64,000 bases of DNA from Planctomycetota bacterium (GTDB lineage Bacteria; Planctomycetota; UBA8742; UBA2392): NCBI GenBank assembly GCA_025993795.1, contig JAMQHL010000024.1, positions 1-64,000 of the forward strand, read 5' to 3'. Each line of letters starts with the position of its first letter. The stretch's first letter is position 1. Made by a program: the position numbers and the translations under genes. The notes under the pieces were generated by a model. That model saw nothing but the letters and a program-made list of their open reading frames with translations, was not told where the DNA came from and made no database searches. Positions 25,606 to 34,156 of the stretch are shown in pieces.

Positions 25606-26589
25606 ATGAGCGGCACGGCCACTGACATCCCGGTTGATAGCGCGGCAGCAGCGCCGGTCACGGCTAGGCCCAAAGAATGGGACGGTCGCACGCGCACCGG
25701 TGTTGGCATCCTGATTTTCTACTACCTGTTCCGGTTTCTCGGGCCGCGCTTTGCCTACGCGCTGCTGTACCCGGTCGCTTTCTACTACGTCGTCTTCAAC
25801 CAGAAGAACGGGCGGGCAAGCCGCGACTACCTGCGGCGGCGATTCCCGGGCTTGCGCGGCCTGCGCCTGTGGTGGCGCAACTACCGGCACTTCCTGAGCT
25901 TCGGGCGCGTGCTGGTGGACCGCGGCTACGCGTTTCTGGGCATGCTTGGCGAGGTGAAGTTTGAGCGCGACGGCCACGAAGTGATTGAGCAGACGCTGGC
26001 CGCCGGCAAGGGGGTCATCCTGCTGAGCGCCCACCTCGGCAACTGGGAACTGGCGGCGTACAGCCTGGGCGGATACCTGCGCGAGGGCAGGCGAGTGCCC
26101 GTGAACGCGGTGATGTTCAAGGGCGAAAGCGAAAAGGTCGAAAAGCAGCTCAAGAAGGCCAGCGGCGAGCCACCGTTCCGCATCATCGCCAGCAACGACA
26201 GCCTGCAGGCCAGCATCGAGTGCAGAGAGGCATTGGCGCGCGGCGAAGTCGTGGCGATCCATGGCGACCGCATTCTTGGCGGTGCGGGCGTGCGCGTGCC
26301 GTTTCTGGGTACCGAAGCCAAGTTCCCGATCGGCCCCTTCGTGCTGGCCGCCAGCACCGGCGCACCCGTCGTGTTCACGTTTGCCAATCGGCTTGGCACG
26401 CGGCACTACGCACTTATGGCCCGCGGGCCGCATTTCTTCAGTTACACCAGCCGCAAAGAACGCGACGCCAACCTGAAGCACTGGGTACAGATGTACGCGC
26501 GGCAGCTCGAAGAGCTTCTGCAGAAGTATCCGCTGCAATGGCACAACTTCTACATGTACTGGGACGCCGACCGCGGCACGGGCTGGTAG
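25606..26589 (+). CDS. LPLAT-superfamily (LpxL-like) acyltransferase
   Basis: 328 residues. The catalytic His-x4-acid motif is HLGNWE (His143, Glu148), with the downstream 'VAIHGDRILGG', 'VRVPFLG' and 'FPIGPFVLAASTGAPVV' blocks of bacterial lipid acyltransferases. The N-terminal part (IFYYLFRFLGPRFAYALLYP, residues about 27-50) is a membrane anchor, and 'WHNFYMYWD' ends the domain as in predicted LPLAT enzymes of aryl-polyene clusters. It probably moves an acyl chain from acyl-ACP or CoA to a membrane lipid on the cytoplasmic face. Housekeeping lipid A acylation is the alternative. The ATG at 25606 is 49 bases after the DUF1801 stop. Confidence 0.88.
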   Translation: MSGTATDIPVDSAAAAPVTARPKEWDGRTRTGVGILIFYYLFRFLGPRFAYALLYPVAFYYVVFNQKNGRASRDYLRRRFPGLRGLRLWWRNYRHFLSFGRVLVDRGYAFLGMLGEVKFERDGHEVIEQTLAAGKGVILLSAHLGNWELAAYSLGGYLREGRRVPVNAVMFKGESEKVEKQLKKASGEPPFRIIASNDSLQASIECREALARGEVVAIHGDRILGGAGVRVPFLGTEAKFPIGPFVLAASTGAPVVFTFANRLGTRHYALMARGPHFFSYTSRKERDANLKHWVQMYARQLEELLQKYPLQWHNFYMYWDADRGTGW

Positions 26590-26619
26590 CACCGGCGCAC
26601 GGTATTCGCGACATTTGCC

Positions 26620-27249
26620 GTGAATCGGGCCCTCCTGCCGCGTGAATTCATTGTGAGCAGTACATGGGACATCCGGCTTACCGACACCACGGTTGCGTTT
26701 GCGCCCCCGGCAAGGGAAGTTGGCTTTGCCGTGAATGATGCCACCGACGATCCGGACTTCACACGCATGGTGGAGTCACACTTCGCCCGCAGCGTGCGCT
26801 TTTGCGCGCGCCTGCTGGGTGACGCCAATGAGGGCGAAGAAGTCGCGCAGGCGGCCTTTGTGCGCCTGTACGAATCGGGCCGCCGACCCTGGGAACGGGG
26901 CGACCCGCTGCCCTATCTGTACCGCGTACTCCGCAACGCCTGCGTTGACCATGTGCGCCGCCGCGGCGTTCGCAAGGCAGACGGTGATCTCGGGCAGGCG
27001 GCCGATACCCCCGACCTGAGTACGGCCGAGCGGGCTGAGGTGCACGCGGCGGTGATGAGTGCTTTGCAGCAGCTTGAAGATGCCCAGCGCCAAGTTGTTC
27101 TGCTGCGCTTCTTTGAAGGTTTGACACTTCCGCAAGCAGCGAAAACCATGCAACGCAGCATCGGCGCGACGGCCATGCTGCTGACCCGTGCCAAGGCGTG
27201 CTTGAAAGTACTGCTGGGCAGGCTGCCGGAAATCCGAGGCGACACATGA
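26620..27249 (+). CDS. ECF-type RNA polymerase sigma factor
   Basis: 209 residues as drawn from GTG at 26620; a later in-frame GTG at 26731 with AGGGAAG upstream would give about 172 residues, nearer the family norm. Region 2 is seen as 'ARLLGDANEGEEVAQAAFVRLYESG...PLPYLYRVLRNACVDHVRRR' (core-binding and -10 recognition), region 4 as 'ALQQLEDAQRQVVLLRFFEGLTLPQAAKTMQRSIGATAMLLTRAKACLKVLL' (-35 recognition). There is no sigma 3 region, as expected for ECF factors. The stop overlaps the next start (ATGA at 27246), so it is translationally coupled to the anti-sigma-like EF-hand protein, which should control its activity. Confidence 0.9.
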   Translation: MNRALLPREFIVSSTWDIRLTDTTVAFAPPAREVGFAVNDATDDPDFTRMVESHFARSVRFCARLLGDANEGEEVAQAAFVRLYESGRRPWERGDPLPYLYRVLRNACVDHVRRRGVRKADGDLGQAADTPDLSTAERAEVHAAVMSALQQLEDAQRQVVLLRFFEGLTLPQAAKTMQRSIGATAMLLTRAKACLKVLLGRLPEIRGDT

Positions 27250-28301
27250 AAAATATTCGTGACATGTTTGAGCGGGCATTGCACGACCAGCTTTCGTCGC
27301 GCGAGCAAGCCGAATTCGAGACCGCCATGCAGGACCCCGCAATGGCCGCAGCCTTTGAGGCCTACGCGGACGCGCGAAGCGATACCGGCAACGTCGATGC
27401 GTGGCTGCGCGATGCCGCGCAGGCGTCGTCCGCGATGACAAGCGAGGCATACGCGGGCGCAAGTTTGCGCACCCTGCATCAGGTCGGACACAGGCGCGGA
27501 AGACTGATTCGAATTGCCGCCGTGCTCGGTGCGGTCGCGGCGGCAGCGGCAATCGTCGCTATCATCTTTGTGCAACCCGGCGCGATGCCGGCCGCGAACG
27601 AAAGCAGCAGGGCAAGCCTTGCGGGCGACGGCGGCGACGAGACGCCCAAGCCGCCGAAGAAAGACAAGCCGGAAGACGAGCCCGAAAAGAAAGAGCCCGC
27701 GCCAACTGAGTTTGGTCGCCTCGACCTCAACGGGGACGGCAAGCTGGACGGCACCGAGTTGCCGAAGTTCATGCTGGAGCAGATGGACGAAGACAAGTCG
27801 GGCGCCGTGGATGCCGACGAGTTTCGCAAGCACCTCAAGCCTCTAATGCCGCCTAAAGCCGAAGAGGTCTTCAAGCAGCGCGACGCCAACGGCGACGGCA
27901 AACTCGATGGGCCCGAAATTGACGAGCGCATGCGTCGCGACTTTGACGACGACGACAGCGGCGACATCAGCCTCGCCGAGTGGCGCAAGCACTTCCGCCC
28001 CAAGCCGATCAAACCGGAAGAAGAGTTCGAAAAGCTGGACAGGGACGGCGACGGCTTTCTTACGAAGGATGAGATTCCGACGCGTGTCTTGCGGGATTGG
28101 GACGCTGACGAAAACGGAAAAGTGTCGCTGGACGAGTTTCGCCGCGGCTTCAAGCCGCCAATGCCGCCCGATGGCGATGGCCCCAAGCCGCCGCGCCCTC
28201 CTGATGGTGACGGCCCGCGTCCACCGCGCCCTCCTGATGGTGACGGCCCGCGTCCGCCGCGCCCGCCCGATGGCGACGGCCCGCGTCCGCCGCGCGACTA
28301 G
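27246..28301 (+). CDS. Anti-sigma-like membrane protein with six EF-hand calcium loops
   Basis: 351 residues, starting at ATG 27246 inside the stop of the sigma gene. The cytoplasmic N-terminus (1-85) resembles anti-sigma domains (LSSREQAEFETAMQDP). One membrane helix follows (about 88-109). A Lys/Glu/Pro-rich spacer leads to a periplasmic region with six canonical 12-residue EF-hand loops at about 160-171, 181-192, 213-224, 234-245, 265-276 and 286-297, such as DLNGDGKLDGTE and DRDGDGFLTKDE. The tail is four copies of PPDGDGPxPPR plus Asp. Reading: an inner-membrane regulator that could sense extracytoplasmic calcium and release the sigma factor. Calcium binding is strongly predicted from the loops; the signalling role is inference. 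Confidence 0.88.
   Translation: MKNIRDMFERALHDQLSSREQAEFETAMQDPAMAAAFEAYADARSDTGNVDAWLRDAAQASSAMTSEAYAGASLRTLHQVGHRRGRLIRIAAVLGAVAAAAAIVAIIFVQPGAMPAANESSRASLAGDGGDETPKPPKKDKPEDEPEKKEPAPTEFGRLDLNGDGKLDGTELPKFMLEQMDEDKSGAVDADEFRKHLKPLMPPKAEEVFKQRDANGDGKLDGPEIDERMRRDFDDDDSGDISLAEWRKHFRPKPIKPEEEFEKLDRDGDGFLTKDEIPTRVLRDWDADENGKVSLDEFRRGFKPPMPPDGDGPKPPRPPDGDGPRPPRPPDGDGPRPPRPPDGDGPRPPRD
28164..28295 (+). repeat. Four tandem 33-bp units encoding PPDGDGPxPPR
   Basis: Codons for residues 307-350 of the EF-hand protein repeat four times with very similar nucleotide sequence, the last three nearly identical. Such in-frame minisatellites change copy number by slippage, so tail length may vary between strains. 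Each unit carries a D-G-D-G that resembles half an EF-hand loop. Confidence 0.85.
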
Positions 28302-28356
28302 CGGCAGCGTTTTCCATGCTGGGCAGCAGGCGCGAACAAGAACACTTTCTTGAATT

Positions 28357-28383
28357 GCGAACCGGCAGAGTATGCCGGTTCGC
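28357..28383 (+). terminator. Hairpin after the EF-hand gene, possible terminator
   Basis: GCGAACCGGCA (28357-28367) pairs over 11 bp with TGCCGGTTCGC (28373-28383) around GAGTA, 55 bases after the stop. No T-run follows, so factor-dependent termination or mRNA 3'-end protection is as likely as intrinsic termination. The rest of 28302-28519 shows nothing beyond a GGAGGGAGCT ribosome-binding site for the next gene. Confidence 0.45.
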
Positions 28384-28519
28384 TGCGCTGTGCATGCGAA
28401 TCTGTGCAAGCGGCGCAAGAAACAGGCCGAAATGTAAGATTCTTGTCTTGGCGCGGGTGGCATTCGCAAGGTAAGCTGCTTGTCCATTTGAATCATCAAC
28501 TACCGGCTCGGAGGGAGCT

Positions 28520-31500
28520 ATGCGACGTTCATTACTAGTCCTCGCCGGCGTGAGCGCGCTTTTGGGGGCCATTCTCACTTCAGGTTGCGGGCCGGGGCTG
28601 ATTGCCCTCGGCGGCGGCGGCACGGGCGCGTGGTTCGGCCTGGCGGGCGGCGACGACAAGAAGCCAAAGAAAGACCCGACACCGGGCACCAATGTTGCGC
28701 CGGCTGTGATTGTCACCGGGGTCAGCCGCGGTGACTCGCCGATTTCGGTGTCATATACGCTACTGGATGCAAATGCCGACCCATGCAGCGTCGAGGTGCA
28801 GTACTCAACGGGCGGGGCGTTTCAGCCCTGCTTTGCGGGCGCCGGCGGCGACGGCACGACTGCACTGAGCTCAAGTGCAAGCGGCGTCGCCCACAGCTTC
28901 AGCTGGGAGTTCGTCGCGGACTTTGGCGGGCCGCAACTCACCCCCAACGTGACTGTCCGTGTTCGCGCCAACGATGGCGCGCTGACGGGCAACTGGAACG
29001 AGTTGACAAACCTGAACGTCGGCAACGACGCGCCCACAATCAGCAACATCCAGTTCACCAACTACAACGGCACGTTGTTGTTCACGTTTCAGGTCGCGGA
29101 CCAGAACAGTGACGCGGCAAGCTTTGACCTTGCGTACTCCATTGACCAGGGCCAGTCCTTCCTGCTGATTGATATCGACCCGGTCTCGCCCAACTATGAA
29201 CTGATCGGCAACCCGCCGACCAATCTGCCCACAACACCCGGTGGCTCGGCAGCCCAGGTGATCTGGAACAGCAACATCCAGTTGCTTGACTTCGTCGGCC
29301 AGATGCAACTGCTGTTTGTCCCGCGCGACCACCCGGCGGGCTATGCAGACCCGACCGAAGGCCCGGGCGTTGTCGATGGCCCCTACCAGCTCGATAACTC
29401 GATCAACAATCCTCCGGTCGTCAGCATCATCACCGACCTCGATGGCCAGTTATTCGTCGGCAAGGTGCCGTTTCAGGTCGCGCTTTCCGACGATGAACAG
29501 GACCCGGCTGCGGTGATTGTCCAGTACAGCATCGACAACGGAGCAAACTGGGACCCCGCCACTCTCGTGAACCAGTTTCAGCCGGGCGTGGCAGGCCCGT
29601 TCCAAACAACTGTCAACCCGCAGGTTTTCAACGTTGTCTGGGATGCGCTGGCTGACATGAACGCGCCGATCGGCACCTACGTGAACGATTTTACGAACGT
29701 GCTGCTGCTGGTGGTGCCTGCGGATGGAGCTGCCGGAACGCCGGTCGTATCAAGCGCCTTTGACGTCACGGGCAACACAACCCCGCTGGTGGTCGATGTC
29801 GGCGTACTGCAGGATTCGGGCAACATTCCAATCATCGTCACGTTGCAGGATGACAGTGCTGACCCTTGCAGCGTGCTGATCGAATACAGCACAGACGGCA
29901 GTTCATACACGACGTTGCCGGCGGCAAGCATTCAGTTCGGCAACCCCGACAACATGCCTTCCAGCAGCATCGGGTTGCCATCGGCGCTGGTCTGGAACTC
30001 GGCTGCGACATTTCCCAACCAGAACAAGGCAACCGTCTTTCTGCGCATCACCCCGACCGATCATCCGCCCAGCGCACCGCCGATTCTGCCCGCCACTTCC
30101 GGGGCCGCGGACATCACCGGTGTCGCCTTCGTCAGCCTTCCGTTTCCGGTGATCAATAACCCGTCGGATACGGACCCGGTCAGCATCAGTGTGTACACCA
30201 CAGACGACCAGACACCACCGAACCTGACGCCAACACCCGTGGTCACAGTCAAGCCTGACCCCACAACCCCCGGAGTTGTCTATTTCGACTGCGAGATCAC
30301 GCCCTCGTTTGCCCTGATGCAGGACACGCTCTGGAAGATCGTCAACAGCGGCCCGCAATGGGGCACGCTTCAGACAATCGGGGGCACGCCGCTTGCTTTC
30401 TCTACCGGCAGCGTTGAACTCAATGCTTCGGTATCCACGAACGACACCATCGTGATTCACGACGGCCTGAACCCGCCGGTGACCTTCGAGTTCTGGAGTG
30501 GCGGCGCGCTGGGTGTCGATACAGTGCCGATCCTGATTACGGGCATGACAACCGCCGAAGAGTTCGCGCAGGCGCTGGCCGCGGCAATCAACGGCACTTC
30601 TGCGGTGCGTATCTACGCCACTCACATGTCTGGTACAGGGCAGGTCAATCTTCAACACGAGATCGCATGCCGGTTGGGCAACGCCAGTTCGGCCGACCCC
30701 GGCCGCGGCAATGCGGTGGACATCTTCAGCCCGCAGTCCATCATTGCGAATGTCACGCAGATGAGCGGCGGCGCCGGTACAAAGCGCATGCGCTATGTCG
30801 CGCCGGCCACAAACCCGGGCAGTGGATACGTCGACCTGGTCTGCGAGATTGACCACCCAACGTTCTGGCAGTCCGTACAGAAGGGCTATCGCCTGTACTT
30901 CGGAGACCCCGTGGGCAGCGTCAGCGTTGCCGCGTCAAACCCCAGCGGCGCCACCAGCGTGCTGGTGAACGGGATCGTTGAGTTTGCCGGCACAGTCTTA
31001 CCGGCAACGGCACCTCAACAGCTGATATGGGAGGTGGTCGGCGGCGCCGTCAATGGCATCGTCACCCAGGGCGGCCGCTACCAGGCGCCGGCGGCACTCC
31101 CGACCCCGAACACGGTCACGATCCGGGCGTTCTCTGTCGATCCGGCGGTTCAGCCCGGCACGGCGTCGCTCACGATCATCCCCGAGCCGACTTCAATCGT
31201 TGTCACCACTGCCCAAACCGGCTCGTTGACGCTCGGCCTGACGCGCCAGTACACGGCAAGCGTGCTGCCGCAAACGCCTGCACCCGGCGCACCCCAGAAT
31301 GTGGACTGGCGAATATTCTGGAACGGCTCCGCGTGGGGCACCGGCAATTCCAACATCGGCACGATCAGTACGTCCGGCCTTTACACGGCGCCAAACACTC
31401 TGCCAAATCCGCCGACCGTAACGATTCAGGCCGTAAGCGTGGTGAAGCCGACCGTGATAGGCAGCTATCCGCAAGACCTGGTGGCGCCGGCTCCGACCAG

Positions 31501-34021
31501 TTTCGCGCTCTCGCCACCGAACGCGACGGTGTTTGCCGGCAGCGCCGGGCAGCAGTTCACACCAATCAGTTTCGTTCCCACCAACGCCAATCAGTCCGTA
31601 ACGTGGGAACTCAGTGCGTCCGTCGGCACGCTCATAAGCGGCTATTACACACCGCCGGCAACGGTGCCGACGCAGACTCAGGTGACGGTTACTGCACGCA
31701 GCACTGCTGATACGCTGGTCACTGCCTCGGCCCTAGTCACAATCAATCCGGCTGTGACTGTGACGCCCACCTCGATCATGGTGACACCCGCCGAGGGCTT
31801 CACATATTCTGCCGGCTTGCCGATTCAGTTCTCGCATGTCGTTGGACCCGCAGGCGCCCCGCAAAGCGTGCAATGGTCCAGGGTTTCCGGCAGCAATGGC
31901 AGCATCTCCCAAACCGGCCTGTTTACGCCGACGGCCACAACTGTTGACCAGGACGTGACGCTGCGCTGCGAGGCCACCGGTTACCCGAGTGTGTTCCAGT
32001 TGATTGACGTAACGATCACCGGCGACGGCAGAAACTGGGCAGACGTGAACAGCGTGGTGATGTCGCGCGGTGCGCCGAACATGGTGTGGGACAGCAATAA
32101 CGACAAGCTGTGGATCATTGGCGGCCACAGCCCCGGCACTGCCACCAACGCCCACGACCGCACGCCGCTGACGCTGGACACCGGCCCTTTCACGCTGGGG
32201 CTGGGCGCACCGATCGGGGGTATCGCCTATGGAAACTCGGAACCGAATACGATTGCCGCAGCGTACGACAGTACGAACAAGAGGATACTTGCAATTCTCG
32301 GCAAGGGTATCGGCACGCAGGTCGAGGTGTGGCAAGCCGACACACAGCAGCCCGTGGCAACGTGGACGCAGATCAGCTACGGGTCCGGCGGAGAGGCGCC
32401 GACCCTGGGCGGCGGACATACCTACCACTGCTGGTACGACGAAGTCTTGCAGGAACTTCACCTGTTGTTCAACGCCGGCGTGATTTACCGATTTGACTGT
32501 GGCCTGATATCGGCGAGCAAAGACCAGTGGAAGACGCGGCAGTTCCTCAGCAGCACGAGCAGCGGCCCCGCAATTCCTGAGCTGTGCGGGCACTCGTATG
32601 ACCCGACCACGCGCACGCATTGGTTCGTCGGGCCTGCCAACGGCACGAGTTCTGCGAGCATGAAAGTGTTCAAGCTGAGTTCGCCCGTCTGGAAGTGGAG
32701 CTCGCTGGCCAACAGCGGAGGCGCAAGCATTCCGACGATCGGTTATGCCCACCCTGCCGTACTATTCCATGCCGCCCACCTTCACGTGTACAGCGGACGA
32801 CGCGTAGACACCGACGCTTACGTCCAGGAACTCTACGACATCGACCTTACGGGCGGCACCGTCGCGGCGTGGAGCCTTGTAGCCCAGGGTTCTGAAGAAC
32901 GCCCCCTGCCGCGCGGCGATGCCGGCTTTGTTGAGCTGCCATCAAACGGATTTCTGCTGTACGGCGGCGAAGTTGCCAAAGGCAGTTTTGGCGACTTCTG
33001 GACGTACACGCTGGGACAGACCAGCCCCGCGATCTTTGTGCCCCTGGATGCCGAGAATATGCGACCGCCCGGACGTCGCGACGCCGCCGGCGTGATGGTG
33101 GGCGGGTTTGGGTACTTCTATGGCGGCATTTGCGACCATGGTGCCAGCGCCGACCTGTGGAAGATGGAATGGGATGGTTCAAAGGGCTCAGCAGTCTGGA
33201 CGCGCCTCTCCCCGCAGGGTGTAAGACCGCCCGCGCTCTGGGGCGCCGCCATGACCTACAACGAAGACCTGGACCTGATCTTCATGCTTGGCGGCGACAA
33301 AAGTTCTGAAAGCACGCCGAACCTGGTGAATTCGCTGTACGCATACGACCCAAACACCAACACCTGGGCGCTGGTTGTCGCCACGGGTTCACCTCCTGGC
33401 GCGCGACGGGGCGCCGCCCTGTGCTACGACGCCGACAATGAACGAATTTGGGCTTTCGGCGGCGAGGCCTACTCCGCCTCCGTCGTCGTCAAGCTGAATG
33501 ATCTGCGGTATCTCAGCTTGGGCAGCGGCTTGCCCGGCACATGGACCCCCGTTTCCGGCGCAACCGGAAGTGCGCCCGACCCGCGCGTCAACGCGACCAT
33601 GGGCTGGGACGAGGTCAAGAAGCGCATTCTTGTAGTCGGCGGCACCATCAGCTCGGGCAGCACGTCGCTGCTGTACGAGTACTTGCCAGCCGGCAACAGC
33701 ACGCCCAACCACTGGAACTCGCTGGTCGTCAACAACGGTGGCAGCGCTGAGCCCATCGCGCGCAGCGGGGCAATCTGGGACGCCGAGAGGGTGCGATTCA
33801 TCCATGCGCCACTCAGCAAGCGGCAGGCACAGGCGATCGTAATGACAACGCCGGGCCCGGCACTTCAGTTCCTGACGGATCCGCCGATCGGAGGCAACGG
33901 TTCGGGCACGAGCGGCTTGTTTGATGACGGGATTCAAACATACTACGTCGTGTTCGGGGAACGTAACGTGGGCGGCAGGCAGGTCGGCACCAACACAGTC
34001 CGCCGGGTCGAGTTCGATTAG
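28520..34021 (+). CDS. Giant Kelch-repeat lipoprotein with Ig-like modules
   Basis: 1833 residues. The lipoprotein signal is MRRSLLVLAGVSALLGAILTSGC with the acylated Cys at 23, after a GGAGGGAGCT site. Residues about 60-600 hold repeated Ig/cadherin-like modules that share an S-C-S-V-x-x-x-Y-S-T pattern (D-P-C-S-V-E-V-Q-Y-S, D-P-C-S-V-L-I-E-Y-S). Residues about 800-1150 hold 'BIG2-like' modules with 'TGRYxAP' or 'SGLYTAP' ends and 'VTPA' strands. From about 1180 to the end are Kelch-type repeats (IWIIGGHSPG, FMLGGDKSS, IWAFGGEAYS, ILVVGGTISSG) that should form a beta-propeller. The protein is probably a surface-exposed adhesin or matrix protein on the outer membrane. It is not divergent in base composition from its neighbours. 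Confidence 0.88.
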   Translation: MRRSLLVLAGVSALLGAILTSGCGPGLIALGGGGTGAWFGLAGGDDKKPKKDPTPGTNVAPAVIVTGVSRGDSPISVSYTLLDANADPCSVEVQYSTGGAFQPCFAGAGGDGTTALSSSASGVAHSFSWEFVADFGGPQLTPNVTVRVRANDGALTGNWNELTNLNVGNDAPTISNIQFTNYNGTLLFTFQVADQNSDAASFDLAYSIDQGQSFLLIDIDPVSPNYELIGNPPTNLPTTPGGSAAQVIWNSNIQLLDFVGQMQLLFVPRDHPAGYADPTEGPGVVDGPYQLDNSINNPPVVSIITDLDGQLFVGKVPFQVALSDDEQDPAAVIVQYSIDNGANWDPATLVNQFQPGVAGPFQTTVNPQVFNVVWDALADMNAPIGTYVNDFTNVLLLVVPADGAAGTPVVSSAFDVTGNTTPLVVDVGVLQDSGNIPIIVTLQDDSADPCSVLIEYSTDGSSYTTLPAASIQFGNPDNMPSSSIGLPSALVWNSAATFPNQNKATVFLRITPTDHPPSAPPILPATSGAADITGVAFVSLPFPVINNPSDTDPVSISVYTTDDQTPPNLTPTPVVTVKPDPTTPGVVYFDCEITPSFALMQDTLWKIVNSGPQWGTLQTIGGTPLAFSTGSVELNASVSTNDTIVIHDGLNPPVTFEFWSGGALGVDTVPILITGMTTAEEFAQALAAAINGTSAVRIYATHMSGTGQVNLQHEIACRLGNASSADPGRGNAVDIFSPQSIIANVTQMSGGAGTKRMRYVAPATNPGSGYVDLVCEIDHPTFWQSVQKGYRLYFGDPVGSVSVAASNPSGATSVLVNGIVEFAGTVLPATAPQQLIWEVVGGAVNGIVTQGGRYQAPAALPTPNTVTIRAFSVDPAVQPGTASLTIIPEPTSIVVTTAQTGSLTLGLTRQYTASVLPQTPAPGAPQNVDWRIFWNGSAWGTGNSNIGTISTSGLYTAPNTLPNPPTVTIQAVSVVKPTVIGSYPQDLVAPAPTSFALSPPNATVFAGSAGQQFTPISFVPTNANQSVTWELSASVGTLISGYYTPPATVPTQTQVTVTARSTADTLVTASALVTINPAVTVTPTSIMVTPAEGFTYSAGLPIQFSHVVGPAGAPQSVQWSRVSGSNGSISQTGLFTPTATTVDQDVTLRCEATGYPSVFQLIDVTITGDGRNWADVNSVVMSRGAPNMVWDSNNDKLWIIGGHSPGTATNAHDRTPLTLDTGPFTLGLGAPIGGIAYGNSEPNTIAAAYDSTNKRILAILGKGIGTQVEVWQADTQQPVATWTQISYGSGGEAPTLGGGHTYHCWYDEVLQELHLLFNAGVIYRFDCGLISASKDQWKTRQFLSSTSSGPAIPELCGHSYDPTTRTHWFVGPANGTSSASMKVFKLSSPVWKWSSLANSGGASIPTIGYAHPAVLFHAAHLHVYSGRRVDTDAYVQELYDIDLTGGTVAAWSLVAQGSEERPLPRGDAGFVELPSNGFLLYGGEVAKGSFGDFWTYTLGQTSPAIFVPLDAENMRPPGRRDAAGVMVGGFGYFYGGICDHGASADLWKMEWDGSKGSAVWTRLSPQGVRPPALWGAAMTYNEDLDLIFMLGGDKSSESTPNLVNSLYAYDPNTNTWALVVATGSPPGARRGAALCYDADNERIWAFGGEAYSASVVVKLNDLRYLSLGSGLPGTWTPVSGATGSAPDPRVNATMGWDEVKKRILVVGGTISSGSTSLLYEYLPAGNSTPNHWNSLVVNNGGSAEPIARSGAIWDAERVRFIHAPLSKRQAQAIVMTTPGPALQFLTDPPIGGNGSGTSGLFDDGIQTYYVVFGERNVGGRQVGTNTVRRVEFD

Positions 34022-34103
34022 TGACGGAGCGCGCACTCCAATAGACACCGGCCTGCAACCCTTGGCCCGGGGTGATACGGACCTGCCGGAGTAGCGCCTG
34101 TGC

Positions 34104-34155
34104 GCGACTGAGAAGCGACTGAAAAGAGACTGGCAAGGCGACTGAAAAGCGACGG
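34104..34155 (+). repeat. 11-bp tandem repeats directly upstream of the kinase gene
   Basis: GCGACTGAGAA, GCGACTGAAAA, GAGACTGGCAA(G), GCGACTGAAAA and a partial GCGACGG follow each other from 34104 to 34155, ending at the ATG at 34157. The period is 11 bp, one helical turn. They cover the ribosome-binding region and no normal Shine-Dalgarno sequence is present. Function unknown. Confidence 0.7.
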
Positions 34156-34156
34156 A

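Noticed and set aside
21343..26589. Defence island suggested by a KAP NTPase
   Set aside because: Flanking genes are lipid, glycosyl and unknown housekeeping-type genes; no nuclease, toxin or other defence partner is present.
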